Assembly (NCBI GenBank): GCA_900552005.1 | Contig: URXU01000010.1 | Location: 1 to 44,363 of the forward strand | Source: an uncultured Phascolarctobacterium sp. | Lineage (GTDB): Bacteria > Bacillota > Negativicutes > Acidaminococcales > Acidaminococcaceae | DNA length: 44,363 nucleotides | Reading direction: 5' to 3' | In this document: in pieces, positions 31,851-40,559 of the stretch | How positions within the stretch are numbered: position 1 is the stretch's first letter | Layout: every line of letters begins with the position of its first letter | Notes under the pieces: generated by a model | What the model was told of the DNA's origin: nothing | Seen by the model: the letters and a program-made list of their open reading frames with translations, nothing else | Databases searched by the model: none | Translations under genes and position numbers: made by a program

Positions 31851-32870
31851 ATGCGAAAAGAATTTATTATTAAACATTTACCGACGGCTTTTTGTCATGC
31901 TGCAAGTATCATTAGATTAGCAAATGAAAATTTATTTTGCTGCTGGTTTGGCGGACAAAGAGAGGGGACTCAAGATGTAGCCATCTGGTACAGCCGCAAT
32001 AATGCTCATGGCTGGACTGAGCCTGTACAGGCTGCTGATGGGCCGGAGGCTAACTGGAATCCGGTTTTATTCGCCGCAGGTGAAGATTTGCTGCTGTTTT
32101 ATAAAGAGGGACAGCAAATTGCTGACTGGCGAACATATTTGCGCCGGTGGCTGCCGGAAGACTCCTGCTGGAGTAAGCCGGAAGAACTTGTGCCGGGTGA
32201 CTGCAGTGGCGGCAGGGGACCGGTGCGCAATAAGCCTGTTTTATTAAGCAGCGGGCGTATTATTGCCGGTGGTTCTACGGAGCGCGGCTTGTGGAAGGCC
32301 TTTGCTGATTACAGCGACGATAATGGACGAACATGGCATAAGGCGGAACCAGTTGCTATTGAAGGCCTGCAGTACAGACGGGGAGAAAAAACTGCTGAGA
32401 GTACAATTGCTGTCAGTGAGCAGTCATTTTATGGACGCGGCGTTATTCAGCCATCGCTTTGGGAAAGCGCTGCGGGCAAGGTACATATGCTTTTACGCAG
32501 CAGTGAAGGCAGAATTTATCGCAGTGATTCTTCTGACTATGGCTGCAAATGGTCGGAGGCTTATCCTACAGAAATGCCTAATAATAACAGCGGTCTTGAT
32601 TTGGTAAAGGCGCCGTTTGATGATTGCTTGTATCTGGTCTGCAATCCTGTAGCGTCTAACTGGGGTATGCGTTCGCCGCTGAGTTTATTTAAATCTGCTG
32701 ATAATGGTGTAAGCTGGAAAAAAGTTCTTGATTTGGAAACTGCGCCAGGTGAATTTTCCTATCCTGCGATTATTGCGGATAAGGAAGGTCTTGATATCGC
32801 CTATACCTGGCAGCGTAAAAATATTGTCCATTGCCGGTTAAATGCAAAAGAATTAGAAAACGGGCAGTAA
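31851..32870 (+). CDS. Sialidase-like BNR-repeat protein (putative glycosidase)
   Basis: A 339-residue protein without a signal peptide, so probably cytoplasmic. It shows the six-bladed propeller pattern of BNR_2/sialidase-like proteins: NWNPVLF and LLLFYKEGQ, then GGRGPVRNKPVLLSSGRIIAGGSTE, Asp-box SDDNGRTW near residue 155, a second Asp-box-like SADNGVSW near 280, a degenerate SDSSDYGCKW, and SYPAIIA. Catalytic Arg/Tyr/Glu assignment was not possible by eye, so sialidase activity is unproven; many such proteins act on other sugars. It lies 30 bases upstream of the tctC-like gene in an apparent two-gene unit. The ribosome-binding site is weak (GGTG). Confidence 0.75.
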   Translation: MRKEFIIKHLPTAFCHAASIIRLANENLFCCWFGGQREGTQDVAIWYSRNNAHGWTEPVQAADGPEANWNPVLFAAGEDLLLFYKEGQQIADWRTYLRRWLPEDSCWSKPEELVPGDCSGGRGPVRNKPVLLSSGRIIAGGSTERGLWKAFADYSDDNGRTWHKAEPVAIEGLQYRRGEKTAESTIAVSEQSFYGRGVIQPSLWESAAGKVHMLLRSSEGRIYRSDSSDYGCKWSEAYPTEMPNNNSGLDLVKAPFDDCLYLVCNPVASNWGMRSPLSLFKSADNGVSWKKVLDLETAPGEFSYPAIIADKEGLDIAYTWQRKNIVHCRLNAKELENGQ

Positions 32871-32900
32871 TAAAAATTTTATAGAGGAGTGGTATGTATA

Positions 32901-33866
32901 ATGAAAAAAATTTTATTTATGGCTGTATCACTGCTGATCATGGCACTGATGATTGCCGGCTGCGGTGACAGCAAGAAAGCTGCTTATCCAGCTGACGGAG
33001 ATATTACGGTTATTATTCCCAAGGCTCCGGGCGGCGGTACTGATGTATCTGCCAGAGGTCTGGTGCAAATGATGCAAAAAGAACTGCCGGGAAGTAAATT
33101 TGTTCCGGTAAATAAGCCTGATGGCGGCGGTGTAACAGGTATGGTAGAGCTGGCTAACGCAAAACCTGATGGTCATACTATTGGTATGGTAACCGTTGAG
33201 CTGGCAATGTTCCCGCATCAAGGTAAATGCAAAAATACCTATAAGGATTATGCTTCCATTTGTGCACCCATTGCCGCGCCGGCTGCTTTGATTGTACCCA
33301 AGGAAGCTCCTTATAATTCTCTTGACGAATTTGTTGCTTATGCCAAGGCCAATCCCGGCAAGGTAAAAATGGGTAACTCCGGTATTGGTGCAATTTGGCA
33401 TATTGCAGCTTTGTCATTTGAAGATGAATTCAGTGTGCAGGTTAAACATGTACCTTATCCTAAAGGATCTGCGGATATTGCCGCAGCCCTTGCAGGCAAG
33501 CATATTGATGCTACTTTGGCTGATCCTTCCGTATTCAAAAGTCAGGTTGATGCAGGCAATCTGAAGATTTTGGCTATCATGTCTGATACACGTTCTCAGA
33601 TTTATCCTGATGTTCCTACATTTAAAGAACTTGGTCATAATATGACAATCCGTGCGTGGGCCGCATTGGTTGCGCCTAAAGATACGCCTAAAGAAAAGCT
33701 TGACGTTCTGCGCGCCGCTGCCAAAAAGGTATGTGAATCTCAGGAGTTTAAAGAATATTTCATAAAACAAGGTATTGATCCTACTGTGATTATCGGCGAG
33801 GACTGCGATAAGATGATGCAGGAAGATCACGAAATGTATCGCAAATATCTGCAGATTTCTCAATAA
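32901..33866 (+). CDS. tctC: Tripartite carboxylate transporter substrate-binding lipoprotein, TctC/Bug family
   Basis: About 321 residues. ATG 32901 gives a lipoprotein signal peptide MKKILFMAVSLLIMALMIAGC (lipobox MIAGC); the in-frame GTG 32889 is less likely. Bug-fold blocks are ITVIIPKAPGGGTDVSARGL, VPVNKPDGGG, TIGMVTVE, AKANPGKVKMGNSGIGAIWHIAA, HVPYPKGSADIAAALAGKHIDAT and DVPTFKELGHNM. It would bind an organic acid outside the membrane and deliver it to TctBA, whose genes are at 4842-6818. Pairing with that TctBA is plausible but not proven. The conserved Bug-type substrate loops are present; ligand unknown. Confidence 0.9.
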   Translation: MKKILFMAVSLLIMALMIAGCGDSKKAAYPADGDITVIIPKAPGGGTDVSARGLVQMMQKELPGSKFVPVNKPDGGGVTGMVELANAKPDGHTIGMVTVELAMFPHQGKCKNTYKDYASICAPIAAPAALIVPKEAPYNSLDEFVAYAKANPGKVKMGNSGIGAIWHIAALSFEDEFSVQVKHVPYPKGSADIAAALAGKHIDATLADPSVFKSQVDAGNLKILAIMSDTRSQIYPDVPTFKELGHNMTIRAWAALVAPKDTPKEKLDVLRAAAKKVCESQEFKEYFIKQGIDPTVIIGEDCDKMMQEDHEMYRKYLQISQ

Positions 33867-33891
33867 GTAAATAAATAGCTATCTAATAAAT

Positions 33892-33937
33892 AAAAAGCAG
33901 AAGAGGCAATAATTATTTGTCTTTTCTGCTTTTTTTG
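33892..33937 (+). terminator. Rho-independent terminator after tctC
   Basis: AAAAAGCAGAA (33892-33902) pairs with TTCTGCTTTTT, with a partly paired interior, and the T-run provides the tail. Confidence 0.85.
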
Positions 33938-33976
33938 TAAATTTTTGTAAAGTTCAAGGAAAATTTTTTTGATAGA

Positions 33977-34005
33977 TTGGCATAAATTTTTAAAGATGCT
34001 ATAAT
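33977..34005 (+). promoter_or_regulatory. Predicted promoter of the [NiFe] hydrogenase operon
   Basis: TTGGCA (33977-33982) and a perfect TATAAT (34000-34005) with a 17-base spacer, 48 bases before the first hydrogenase gene. No FhlA-type sigma-54 (-24/-12) site is evident, unlike E. coli hyc. Confidence 0.72.
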
Positions 34006-34052
34006 GTTAAAATATGGCATAATTGTGAACAAATATACTGACGGGGGTAGTT

Positions 34053-36038
34053 ATGGATATATTCTTTATAGCGGCAGCCTGTTATGGCATTGGTATTTTG
34101 ACAGTATTTTTACCGCATCAATGGCAGAAGGCTGCTCATTATCTCTCTAATCTGGCAGCGGCAGCGGCAAGCATAGCAATTTTTTATGGGGCGGCAATGT
34201 TCTTATGGAATAATGCGCTGGTCAGCAGTAGTGTCTGGGGACCATATTCACTAAGCTGTGATAAATGGAGTGCAGTTTTTTTACTGCTTACCGGCTGCGG
34301 AGGAGCGATTACCAGTATTTATGCTTTGGGATATGCTAAAAGTTATCTTGGCAGCAGACTGCGCTTATTGGGCGGCTTATGGAATTTGTTTCTGGCCTCC
34401 ATGGTGTATGTACTGTTGGCTGCGGATGCTTTCAGCTTTCTGCTTTTTTGGGAAATTATGGCTGTTGCTTCTTTTTTGCTGGTAAATCACGAGGCGGAAA
34501 AACGTACGGCCTGGAATGCGGCTTACCAGTACCTGGTGATGACTCATATTGGCACGGCAGCTATTATGATCGCCTTTTTGCTTACGGGAACTCACAGCGC
34601 TTCCTTTTCTTTTGCAGATATGAGCAGAAATAATTTAGACAGCAGCTTAAGCAATGCAGTATTTATCGCTGCTTTTTTGGGATTTGCTTTAAAAGCAGGT
34701 CTTGTGCCGCTGCATGTATGGCTGCCTAAGGCGCATCCGGCTGCGCCAAGCCATGTATCCGCCTTAATGAGCGGTGTAATGCTGAAAATAGCAGTATATG
34801 GCTTTGGCAGATTTATTTTCTCCTTTTTAACACAGTGGCAGTACTGGTGGTGTATTCTGGTGCTTTTGGCCGGAGTTGTCTCTGCTTTTCTGGGCGTATT
34901 GTATGCTCAGATGGAAACAGATATTAAACGTATTCTGGCATATTCGTCAGTAGAAAATATGGGAATTATTTTTGCGGCGTTTGGCTGTGGTATGCTAATG
35001 CAGCATCTTGCCGGTCCTGAATGGGCGGCAGTAGGCTTTCTGGCTGCCCTGCTGCATTGTTTAAATCATTCCGTTATAAAAATCCTGATGTTTATGAGTG
35101 CCGGCAGTATTATGCATGCGGCAGGCAGCAAAAATTTGGAGCTTTTCGGCGGCTTGCTGCGCAAAATGCCTTATACAGGTCTTTTCTGCTTCGTAGGCTG
35201 CATGGGTTTGGCCGCTTTACCTTTTACTAATGGGTTTTTAGGTGAATGGTTTACTCTGCAGAGCTTAATAACTTTGACGCTGCATTGTCCCGGACAGGAT
35301 GTAAGATTATGGGCAGCGGCTGCTTTTGTTTTCTTAGGTTTTACCGGCGCCATGGCTTTAGGCTGTTTCGTGCGTTTTTTTGGCATTGCCTTTTTAGGCC
35401 GGCCGCGCAGCATACAGGCAGAGAATGCGCATGAAGCTGATAAATTTATGCTTTTGGCTATGGGGGTAAGCAGTATATTGGTTTTTGCGCTGGGATTATA
35501 TCCAGTGGGTGCGATTAATATGCTGCAGCAGGTACTGGGATTTTGCCACCCCTTATATTCGCTGGGCATAATGAACTTTATGGCCTCAGAGCAAAATCTG
35601 TTGACAGCATATACTTCCGTACTTTTGTTAATTGCGGTTTTACTGGCGCTTATGTGGCTTATGCTGCGCCTGACATCCAAGCATGTAATTGTACGCAGTG
35701 ATGTTACCTGGAATTGCGGTACGGCGCCGACTGTCAGACAGCAGTATTCGGCTACCGGCTTTTCCAAACCGCTGCGCCGGGCGTTTGATTATTTGTTGAA
35801 GCCCAAACGGCAGGTATCCTATGTACGTAAAGACCATCCTTATTTTGGCCGTCTATTATCGTATAAGCTGGAAATTCCGGATATGATAACGGAAAAGCTT
35901 TATTTGCCGCTTCAGAAATATTTTGTTGTGTCATCAGCTTTTCTGCGTCGTTTGCAGCAGGGCAGCGTAAGATTGTATGTAAGCTACGTAATGGCTGCCA
36001 TGATAGCGGTATTGATATGGGGGGCAGTATATAAATGA
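34053..36038 (+). CDS. hyfB: Group 4 hydrogenase proton-antiporter subunit, HyfB-like
   Basis: A 661-residue, roughly 15-helix protein of the Mrp/NuoL/HyfB family. It carries the antiporter core EIMAVASFLLVNHE (Glu in TM5), ALKAGLVPLHVWLPKAHPAAPSHVSALMSG (helix-7 Lys and breaks), ETDIKRILAYSSVENMGII, and a long C-terminal amphipathic tail ending in a final membrane helix. HyfB/HycC subunits couple electron flow to ion pumping. GGGGG precedes the ATG. The stop overlaps the hyfC start. Length matches E. coli HyfB. Confidence 0.92.
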   Translation: MDIFFIAAACYGIGILTVFLPHQWQKAAHYLSNLAAAAASIAIFYGAAMFLWNNALVSSSVWGPYSLSCDKWSAVFLLLTGCGGAITSIYALGYAKSYLGSRLRLLGGLWNLFLASMVYVLLAADAFSFLLFWEIMAVASFLLVNHEAEKRTAWNAAYQYLVMTHIGTAAIMIAFLLTGTHSASFSFADMSRNNLDSSLSNAVFIAAFLGFALKAGLVPLHVWLPKAHPAAPSHVSALMSGVMLKIAVYGFGRFIFSFLTQWQYWWCILVLLAGVVSAFLGVLYAQMETDIKRILAYSSVENMGIIFAAFGCGMLMQHLAGPEWAAVGFLAALLHCLNHSVIKILMFMSAGSIMHAAGSKNLELFGGLLRKMPYTGLFCFVGCMGLAALPFTNGFLGEWFTLQSLITLTLHCPGQDVRLWAAAAFVFLGFTGAMALGCFVRFFGIAFLGRPRSIQAENAHEADKFMLLAMGVSSILVFALGLYPVGAINMLQQVLGFCHPLYSLGIMNFMASEQNLLTAYTSVLLLIAVLLALMWLMLRLTSKHVIVRSDVTWNCGTAPTVRQQYSATGFSKPLRRAFDYLLKPKRQVSYVRKDHPYFGRLLSYKLEIPDMITEKLYLPLQKYFVVSSAFLRRLQQGSVRLYVSYVMAAMIAVLIWGAVYK

Positions 36039-36919
36039 TATTTGGCTTTGTTGATTTTGGCTATGCGTTGCTGCAGGCCGTATTACTGCTGTTTGCGGCG
36101 CCGTTGGTTGCCGGCATCATTAAAAAATTAAAGGCTCTTATGCAGAACCGTATTGGGGCCAGTATCTGGCAGGAATATGTGGACTTGTATAAATGGTGGC
36201 GCAAGCCGACCATGGTTACACCTTATACCAGCTGCCTGTTTACGGCGGCACCATGCGTATACTTTGTTTCTTCGCTGGTTGCTGCCTGCATGCTGCCGAA
36301 TTTTTTGCAGGGAAATATTTCACTAGGGAATGTTTTTGTCTTCGTCTACGTGCTGGCTTTAGGCCGTTTTTTCATGACCGTGGCTTCGGTTGATGCGGCT
36401 ACTGCTTTTGGCGGAATGGGTGGCAGCAGAGAAGTATATGTGGCAGCTTTTGTGGAGCCGGTGATCATGCTGGCAATTTTGTCTAACGTATTGCATACGG
36501 GAAGTACCTTTTTAGGCGGCATGACGTTAAATAACGCAACGGTTAATCTTACGGTTGCCGGTGTATTGACCGCTATTGCTTTTTTTCTGGTGCTGCTGGC
36601 TGAAAACAGCCGTATTCCCGTAGATAATCCTGACACGCATCTGGAGCTTACCATGATCCATGAATGCATGACCTTAGAGTATTCCGGCAGGCTGCTGGCA
36701 CTGATTCATTGGGGCAGTCAGCTGAAACTTCTGGTATTTTTACTGCTGTTTTCTCTGTTATATCTGCCGGTGGATGTGCCGGTACTATTTAAAGTATTGT
36801 TTTCTGCAGCTGCAGTTGCAGTAATGGAAACCTTGAATAATAAAATGCGTTTGTTTAAAGTACGTGTGTATTTGGCGGCGGCTGGCATAATGCTGCTGCT
36901 GGCCATTGCCGCACAGTAA
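36035..36919 (+). CDS. hyfC: Group 4 hydrogenase membrane anchor subunit, HyfC/NuoH-like
   Basis: A 294-residue, eight-helix protein homologous to complex I NuoH. NRIGASIWQEYVDLYKWWRKP, AFGGMGGSREVYVAAFVEPVIM and ENSRIPVDNPDTHLELTMIHECMTLEYSG (conserved acidic Glu/Asp cytoplasmic loops) are clear. It forms the membrane seat for the catalytic subunits and the ion-entry region. It overlaps hyfB by 4 bases and is followed by hyfE after 10 bases. Confidence 0.93.
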   Translation: MIFGFVDFGYALLQAVLLLFAAPLVAGIIKKLKALMQNRIGASIWQEYVDLYKWWRKPTMVTPYTSCLFTAAPCVYFVSSLVAACMLPNFLQGNISLGNVFVFVYVLALGRFFMTVASVDAATAFGGMGGSREVYVAAFVEPVIMLAILSNVLHTGSTFLGGMTLNNATVNLTVAGVLTAIAFFLVLLAENSRIPVDNPDTHLELTMIHECMTLEYSGRLLALIHWGSQLKLLVFLLLFSLLYLPVDVPVLFKVLFSAAAVAVMETLNNKMRLFKVRVYLAAAGIMLLLAIAAQ

Positions 36920-36929
36920 GGAGGCTGCC

Positions 36930-37559
36930 GTGGAATTTCTTGTTGTAACACTGATGTTTATAGTTTTTCTGCAGACACGCATTATGGATTTAAAGCGCGG
37001 CATTTTCTGTCTCAGTATTCAATCGGCGTTGATTGCGGCAGCATGTCTGGTTGTGGGGATGAGTCATGGAGGCGGCCTGCATGCTTTTTTACCAGGTGTG
37101 TTGACCATAGCAGTTAAGGTGCTTTTTATTCCTTATGCTATTTTGAAAGTTGTTCGTCAGCTGAGCGATGAAAAAGAAATTGCCAGCGACATTAATGTTA
37201 ATTATTCAACGGCAGCAGCAGCCTGCTTTTTGGCGCTCAGTTATGTAGTTTTAGACAGCTTGCTGCCCAATGCGCAGGGACGCGATATCATTGCTTCTTC
37301 CATGTTTATGATTATGACGGGTCTGACATTGATTGTTATGCGCAGCCGCGCCATTATGCAAATGATTGGTCTGATTACCATGGAAAACGGTATTTATCTT
37401 TTAGGACTGGTAATGACTGAAGGTTTGCCGCTGATTATTGAGTTAGGTATTTTTCTGGATGTTCTGATTGCCGTTGTAATACTGGTTATCCTCACTTCAC
37501 GTCTGCGTCTTTCTTTTAAGACAACTGATACCAATGTGCTGAGAAAGCTGAAAGGATGA
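36930..37559 (+). CDS. hyfE: Group 4 hydrogenase membrane subunit, HyfE/NuoK-like
   Basis: A 209-residue protein with about six hydrophobic helices, similar in size to E. coli HyfE (216). GTG 36930 is selected because TAAGGAGG (36917-36924) lies 5 bases upstream; the longer frame has no such site. MGLITMENGIYL-like sequence near residue 150 holds the conserved Glu that NuoK-type subunits use in ion transfer. No separate HyfD is seen. Confidence 0.88.
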   Translation: MEFLVVTLMFIVFLQTRIMDLKRGIFCLSIQSALIAAACLVVGMSHGGGLHAFLPGVLTIAVKVLFIPYAILKVVRQLSDEKEIASDINVNYSTAAAACFLALSYVVLDSLLPNAQGRDIIASSMFMIMTGLTLIVMRSRAIMQMIGLITMENGIYLLGLVMTEGLPLIIELGIFLDVLIAVVILVILTSRLRLSFKTTDTNVLRKLKG

Positions 37560-37563
37560 AGAT

Positions 37564-39039
37564 ATGCTGCAGATAATTTATAGTATCTTATGTTTGCCGC
37601 CTTTATGCGCTCTTTTAGCTCTCAGCGGTCGTTTTGATAATAATACTTTGCACTGGCTGCATCGCATTACGGCAACGGCGGTAGGAGTGTTGGCAGCATT
37701 GCTGCTGTATAAATTCGATCCGGCGCAGCCTTTTGGCAGTGAATATTTTTATCTTGATGCCTTAAATTGCTGGGTGCTGATTATTATTACCACCCTGTAT
37801 TTGGCCGCTTCGTGGACTGCACGTTCTTATTTGGTACGTGAGGAAAAAAGCGGTGTGCTGAAAAATGAACAGCTGCAGACAGGACGTTATTTTGCCTTAA
37901 TGCAGATGTTTGTCTGGACCATGTTTATCGTCCTATTGGTAAATAATTTAGGCTTAATGTGGGTTGCAATTGAGGCAACAACACTGATTTCGGCACTGCT
38001 GATTTCCTTTAAATTTACTCGTTCCGCTTTGGAAGCTACCTGGAAATATATTATGGTGTGCACAGTTGGCATCTGTCTGGCGCTTTTAGGCACTTTGATT
38101 CTTTATTATGCTCAAATTGATGTTCTTGGCAGTGCAAAACCCCTGAGCTGGTTATATTTATATGAACATGCGGCTGTTCTTGACCCTTCTTTAACCAGAA
38201 TGGCTCTGCTGTTTATTTTGATTGGTTATGGTACTAAGGTTGGCATGGCTCCCATGCATACCTGGCTGCCAGATGCTTATGCTGAAGCTCCTTCTTTGAC
38301 CAGCGGTATGCTCTCCGGCGCTCTATGCAGCTGCGCGTTGTACGTGCTTTTGCGGAATCTGGTAATTTTACTGCCTACCGCCGGTGTGGAAATGATGAGC
38401 AGCATGCTGCTATTTTTTGCGGTATTGACTGTAGCTGTTGCAGTGCCTTTTGTGGTGGTACAAAGAGATGTAAAAAGAATTTTGGCTTATTCATCAATGG
38501 AAAATATTGGTATTATGGTGGCCGGCGTAGGTGTTTTTACGGCTTTTTCCTTAAAGGCTGTAATGCTACATATGTATAGCCACGCTATGATTAAATTTGT
38601 ATTGTTTTATATTGCCGGCACAATCATTCAGGAATATCAGACCAGAAATCTGATGCGCATACACGGGATGATTAAAGCGGTTCCACATACGGCTACATTA
38701 TGGCTGATCAGCATGCTTGGCATTTTGGGGTTGCCGCCTATGGGCCTGTTTTTCAGTAAATTTTATATTTTGACGGCATTATTTAAGGAAGATCATTGGC
38801 TGGCAGGCAGCCTGCTGATTGTTCTGCTGGCAGGAGTACTGATTGGTATCTTATATCACGGCATGCGGATGCTGTGTGATAATGCCAAACGTACACCGTT
38901 AGGCGATTTGCTGGATATTTTGGATACGCCGATACTGGCGCTGCTGCTTATTTTAACCTGCTTTATAGGTGCAGGCTTTGAAAATATTCCTTGGCTTAAT
39001 AATCTTTTGAATCATGCGGTACTGATAATGGGAAGGTGA
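37564..39039 (+). CDS. hyfF: Group 4 hydrogenase proton-antiporter subunit, HyfF-like
   Basis: A 491-residue, about 14-helix antiporter-type protein, second of two in the operon. Typical blocks are NLGLMWVAIEATTLISALLI (TM5 Glu), GYGTKVGMAPMHTWLPDAYAEAPSLTSGMLSGAL, QRDVKRILAYSSMENIGIM and LWLISMLGILGLPPMGLFFSKFY. It corresponds to HyfF/NuoN/NuoM. Two antiporter subunits plus NuoH- and NuoK-like subunits imply an ion-pumping complex. Stop to hyfG start distance is 4 bases. Confidence 0.92.
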   Translation: MLQIIYSILCLPPLCALLALSGRFDNNTLHWLHRITATAVGVLAALLLYKFDPAQPFGSEYFYLDALNCWVLIIITTLYLAASWTARSYLVREEKSGVLKNEQLQTGRYFALMQMFVWTMFIVLLVNNLGLMWVAIEATTLISALLISFKFTRSALEATWKYIMVCTVGICLALLGTLILYYAQIDVLGSAKPLSWLYLYEHAAVLDPSLTRMALLFILIGYGTKVGMAPMHTWLPDAYAEAPSLTSGMLSGALCSCALYVLLRNLVILLPTAGVEMMSSMLLFFAVLTVAVAVPFVVVQRDVKRILAYSSMENIGIMVAGVGVFTAFSLKAVMLHMYSHAMIKFVLFYIAGTIIQEYQTRNLMRIHGMIKAVPHTATLWLISMLGILGLPPMGLFFSKFYILTALFKEDHWLAGSLLIVLLAGVLIGILYHGMRMLCDNAKRTPLGDLLDILDTPILALLLILTCFIGAGFENIPWLNNLLNHAVLIMGR

Positions 39040-39043
39040 GAAA

Positions 39044-40549
39044 ATGCTGAAAGTACAGCCGGAAAACTTGCGCGGCGCTGCCAATATTTTCAGTGCTGCC
39101 GGTAAAAATCCTCTGGCAGCCATGTTCGGGGCAGATGAAAGCCTGCATGGAGGCGGATTGGCAATTTATTGCCTTTTTTACAATATTGAAAAAAGAGATA
39201 TGGATATTTTAAAAGCTGAATTTGCGGTAGAGGGAGATTTATCCTATCCTTCTTTGACAGCCATTTTGCCGGCAGCAGCATGGTATGAACGGGAACTGCA
39301 CGATATGTTCGGTTTTCAGCCTCAGGGACATCCGGATTTGCGCCCGCTTGTACTGCATGAATCTTTTCCTGAAGATTTTCATCCGCTGCTGAAAAAATAT
39401 CCTGTGGATTACAAGGTGCGCGGCAGTAAGAAATATGAAATTCTCACATCCAGCGGCGAAGGATTATTTGAAGTGCCGGTAGGTCCGATACACGCGGGAA
39501 TTATTGAGCCCGGTCATTTTCGTTTTAGTCAGGCCGGAGAAGCCATGCTGCAGTTAGATGCCAAATTATTTTTTACGCATCGCGGGATTGAAAAAGCTGT
39601 TGAAGGGAAAACTCCCTGGCAGGCATTACCCATTGTGGAACGCATTTGCGGCGCCTGCAGCGTTGCTAATACTTTAAGCTTCTGTCAGGCAGTGGAAAAG
39701 CTTTCTGAAGAGCATGTTTCCTTGCGTGCCTGGCTGATTCGTACATTAGCTGCCGAAATGGAACGTTTGTATAATCATGTGGGAGATACGGGCAATATTT
39801 GTGCCGGTGTAGGTTTTTCGCCGATTATCAGCATGGGCAGCAGATTAAAAGAATATTTGCTGCAGTTAAATGAATTGCTGTCCGGCAGCAGATTTCTTCG
39901 CGGACTAATTGTGCCGGGCGGAGTAAACTACGATGTGGATGAACAATGTCTGGAAGAAATTTCTGAAGTACTAAATGATGTGGAAAAAGAGTATCAAGAT
40001 ATTGTTCATATTATGTGGGAGCAGAATAATTTTATTAACAGAATACGTACCACAGGCATCATCCGCGAGAATACAGCTTTTGAGCTGGCTATGGTAGGCG
40101 TAGGGGCCAGGGCCAGCGGCAGTATGCGCGACAGCAGGAAAGATATGGGCTATGGTATTTATGATGAACTTGATTTTCAGGTCATTACAGAAACTGCCGG
40201 TGATGTGGAAGCTCGCATCAAAGTACGTATTGGTGAGGTTTATCAAAGCATCGGCCTGATACGTCAGCTAATTGAAAGATTACGACAGGTCAAAGCCGGT
40301 AAATTAAAAACCGACTTAGGCAAACTGCGCACGCTGGAAGGCAGCTGGGGCATCAGCGAATCGGCCAGAGGAGATAATCTGCACTGGCTCATGCTGGATG
40401 AAGAGGGGAAAATTGACCGGCTATTCGTGCGCTCTGCTTCTTACCCTAACTGGCCGGCTCTGACACTGGCCGTACAGGGAGATATCATTCCTGATTTTCC
40501 CCTGATCAATAAAAGCTTTGAACTCTGCTATGCATGCTTGGATCGATAG
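39044..40549 (+). CDS. hyfG: [NiFe] hydrogenase group 4 large subunit, HyfG/HycE-like, with fused NuoC domain and no C-terminal extension
   Basis: A 501-residue fusion of a 30-kDa NuoC-like domain (WYERELHDMFGFQPQGHPDLRPL, residues about 80-110) and a NuoD/HycE-like catalytic domain (PVGPIHAGIIEPGHFRF). Ni-binding motif L1 is RICGAC (Cys 202, 205); L2 at the C-terminus is ELCYACLDR (Cys 495, 498), in place of the usual DPCxxC. All four Ni cysteines are present, so this is a hydrogenase rather than a complex I-like relative. The protein stops immediately after LDR, the position where HycE-type precursors are cleaved, so no maturation tail exists. Partner genes on both sides. No hyp genes are in the window. 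Confidence 0.93.
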   Translation: MLKVQPENLRGAANIFSAAGKNPLAAMFGADESLHGGGLAIYCLFYNIEKRDMDILKAEFAVEGDLSYPSLTAILPAAAWYERELHDMFGFQPQGHPDLRPLVLHESFPEDFHPLLKKYPVDYKVRGSKKYEILTSSGEGLFEVPVGPIHAGIIEPGHFRFSQAGEAMLQLDAKLFFTHRGIEKAVEGKTPWQALPIVERICGACSVANTLSFCQAVEKLSEEHVSLRAWLIRTLAAEMERLYNHVGDTGNICAGVGFSPIISMGSRLKEYLLQLNELLSGSRFLRGLIVPGGVNYDVDEQCLEEISEVLNDVEKEYQDIVHIMWEQNNFINRIRTTGIIRENTAFELAMVGVGARASGSMRDSRKDMGYGIYDELDFQVITETAGDVEARIKVRIGEVYQSIGLIRQLIERLRQVKAGKLKTDLGKLRTLEGSWGISESARGDNLHWLMLDEEGKIDRLFVRSASYPNWPALTLAVQGDIIPDFPLINKSFELCYACLDR

Positions 40550-40559
40550 GAGATAGATT

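Noticed and set aside
31851..32870. Secreted sialidase
   Set aside because: No signal peptide or anchor; the N-terminus is MRKEFIIKHLPTAFC, so export is not supported and activity on sialic acid is unproven.
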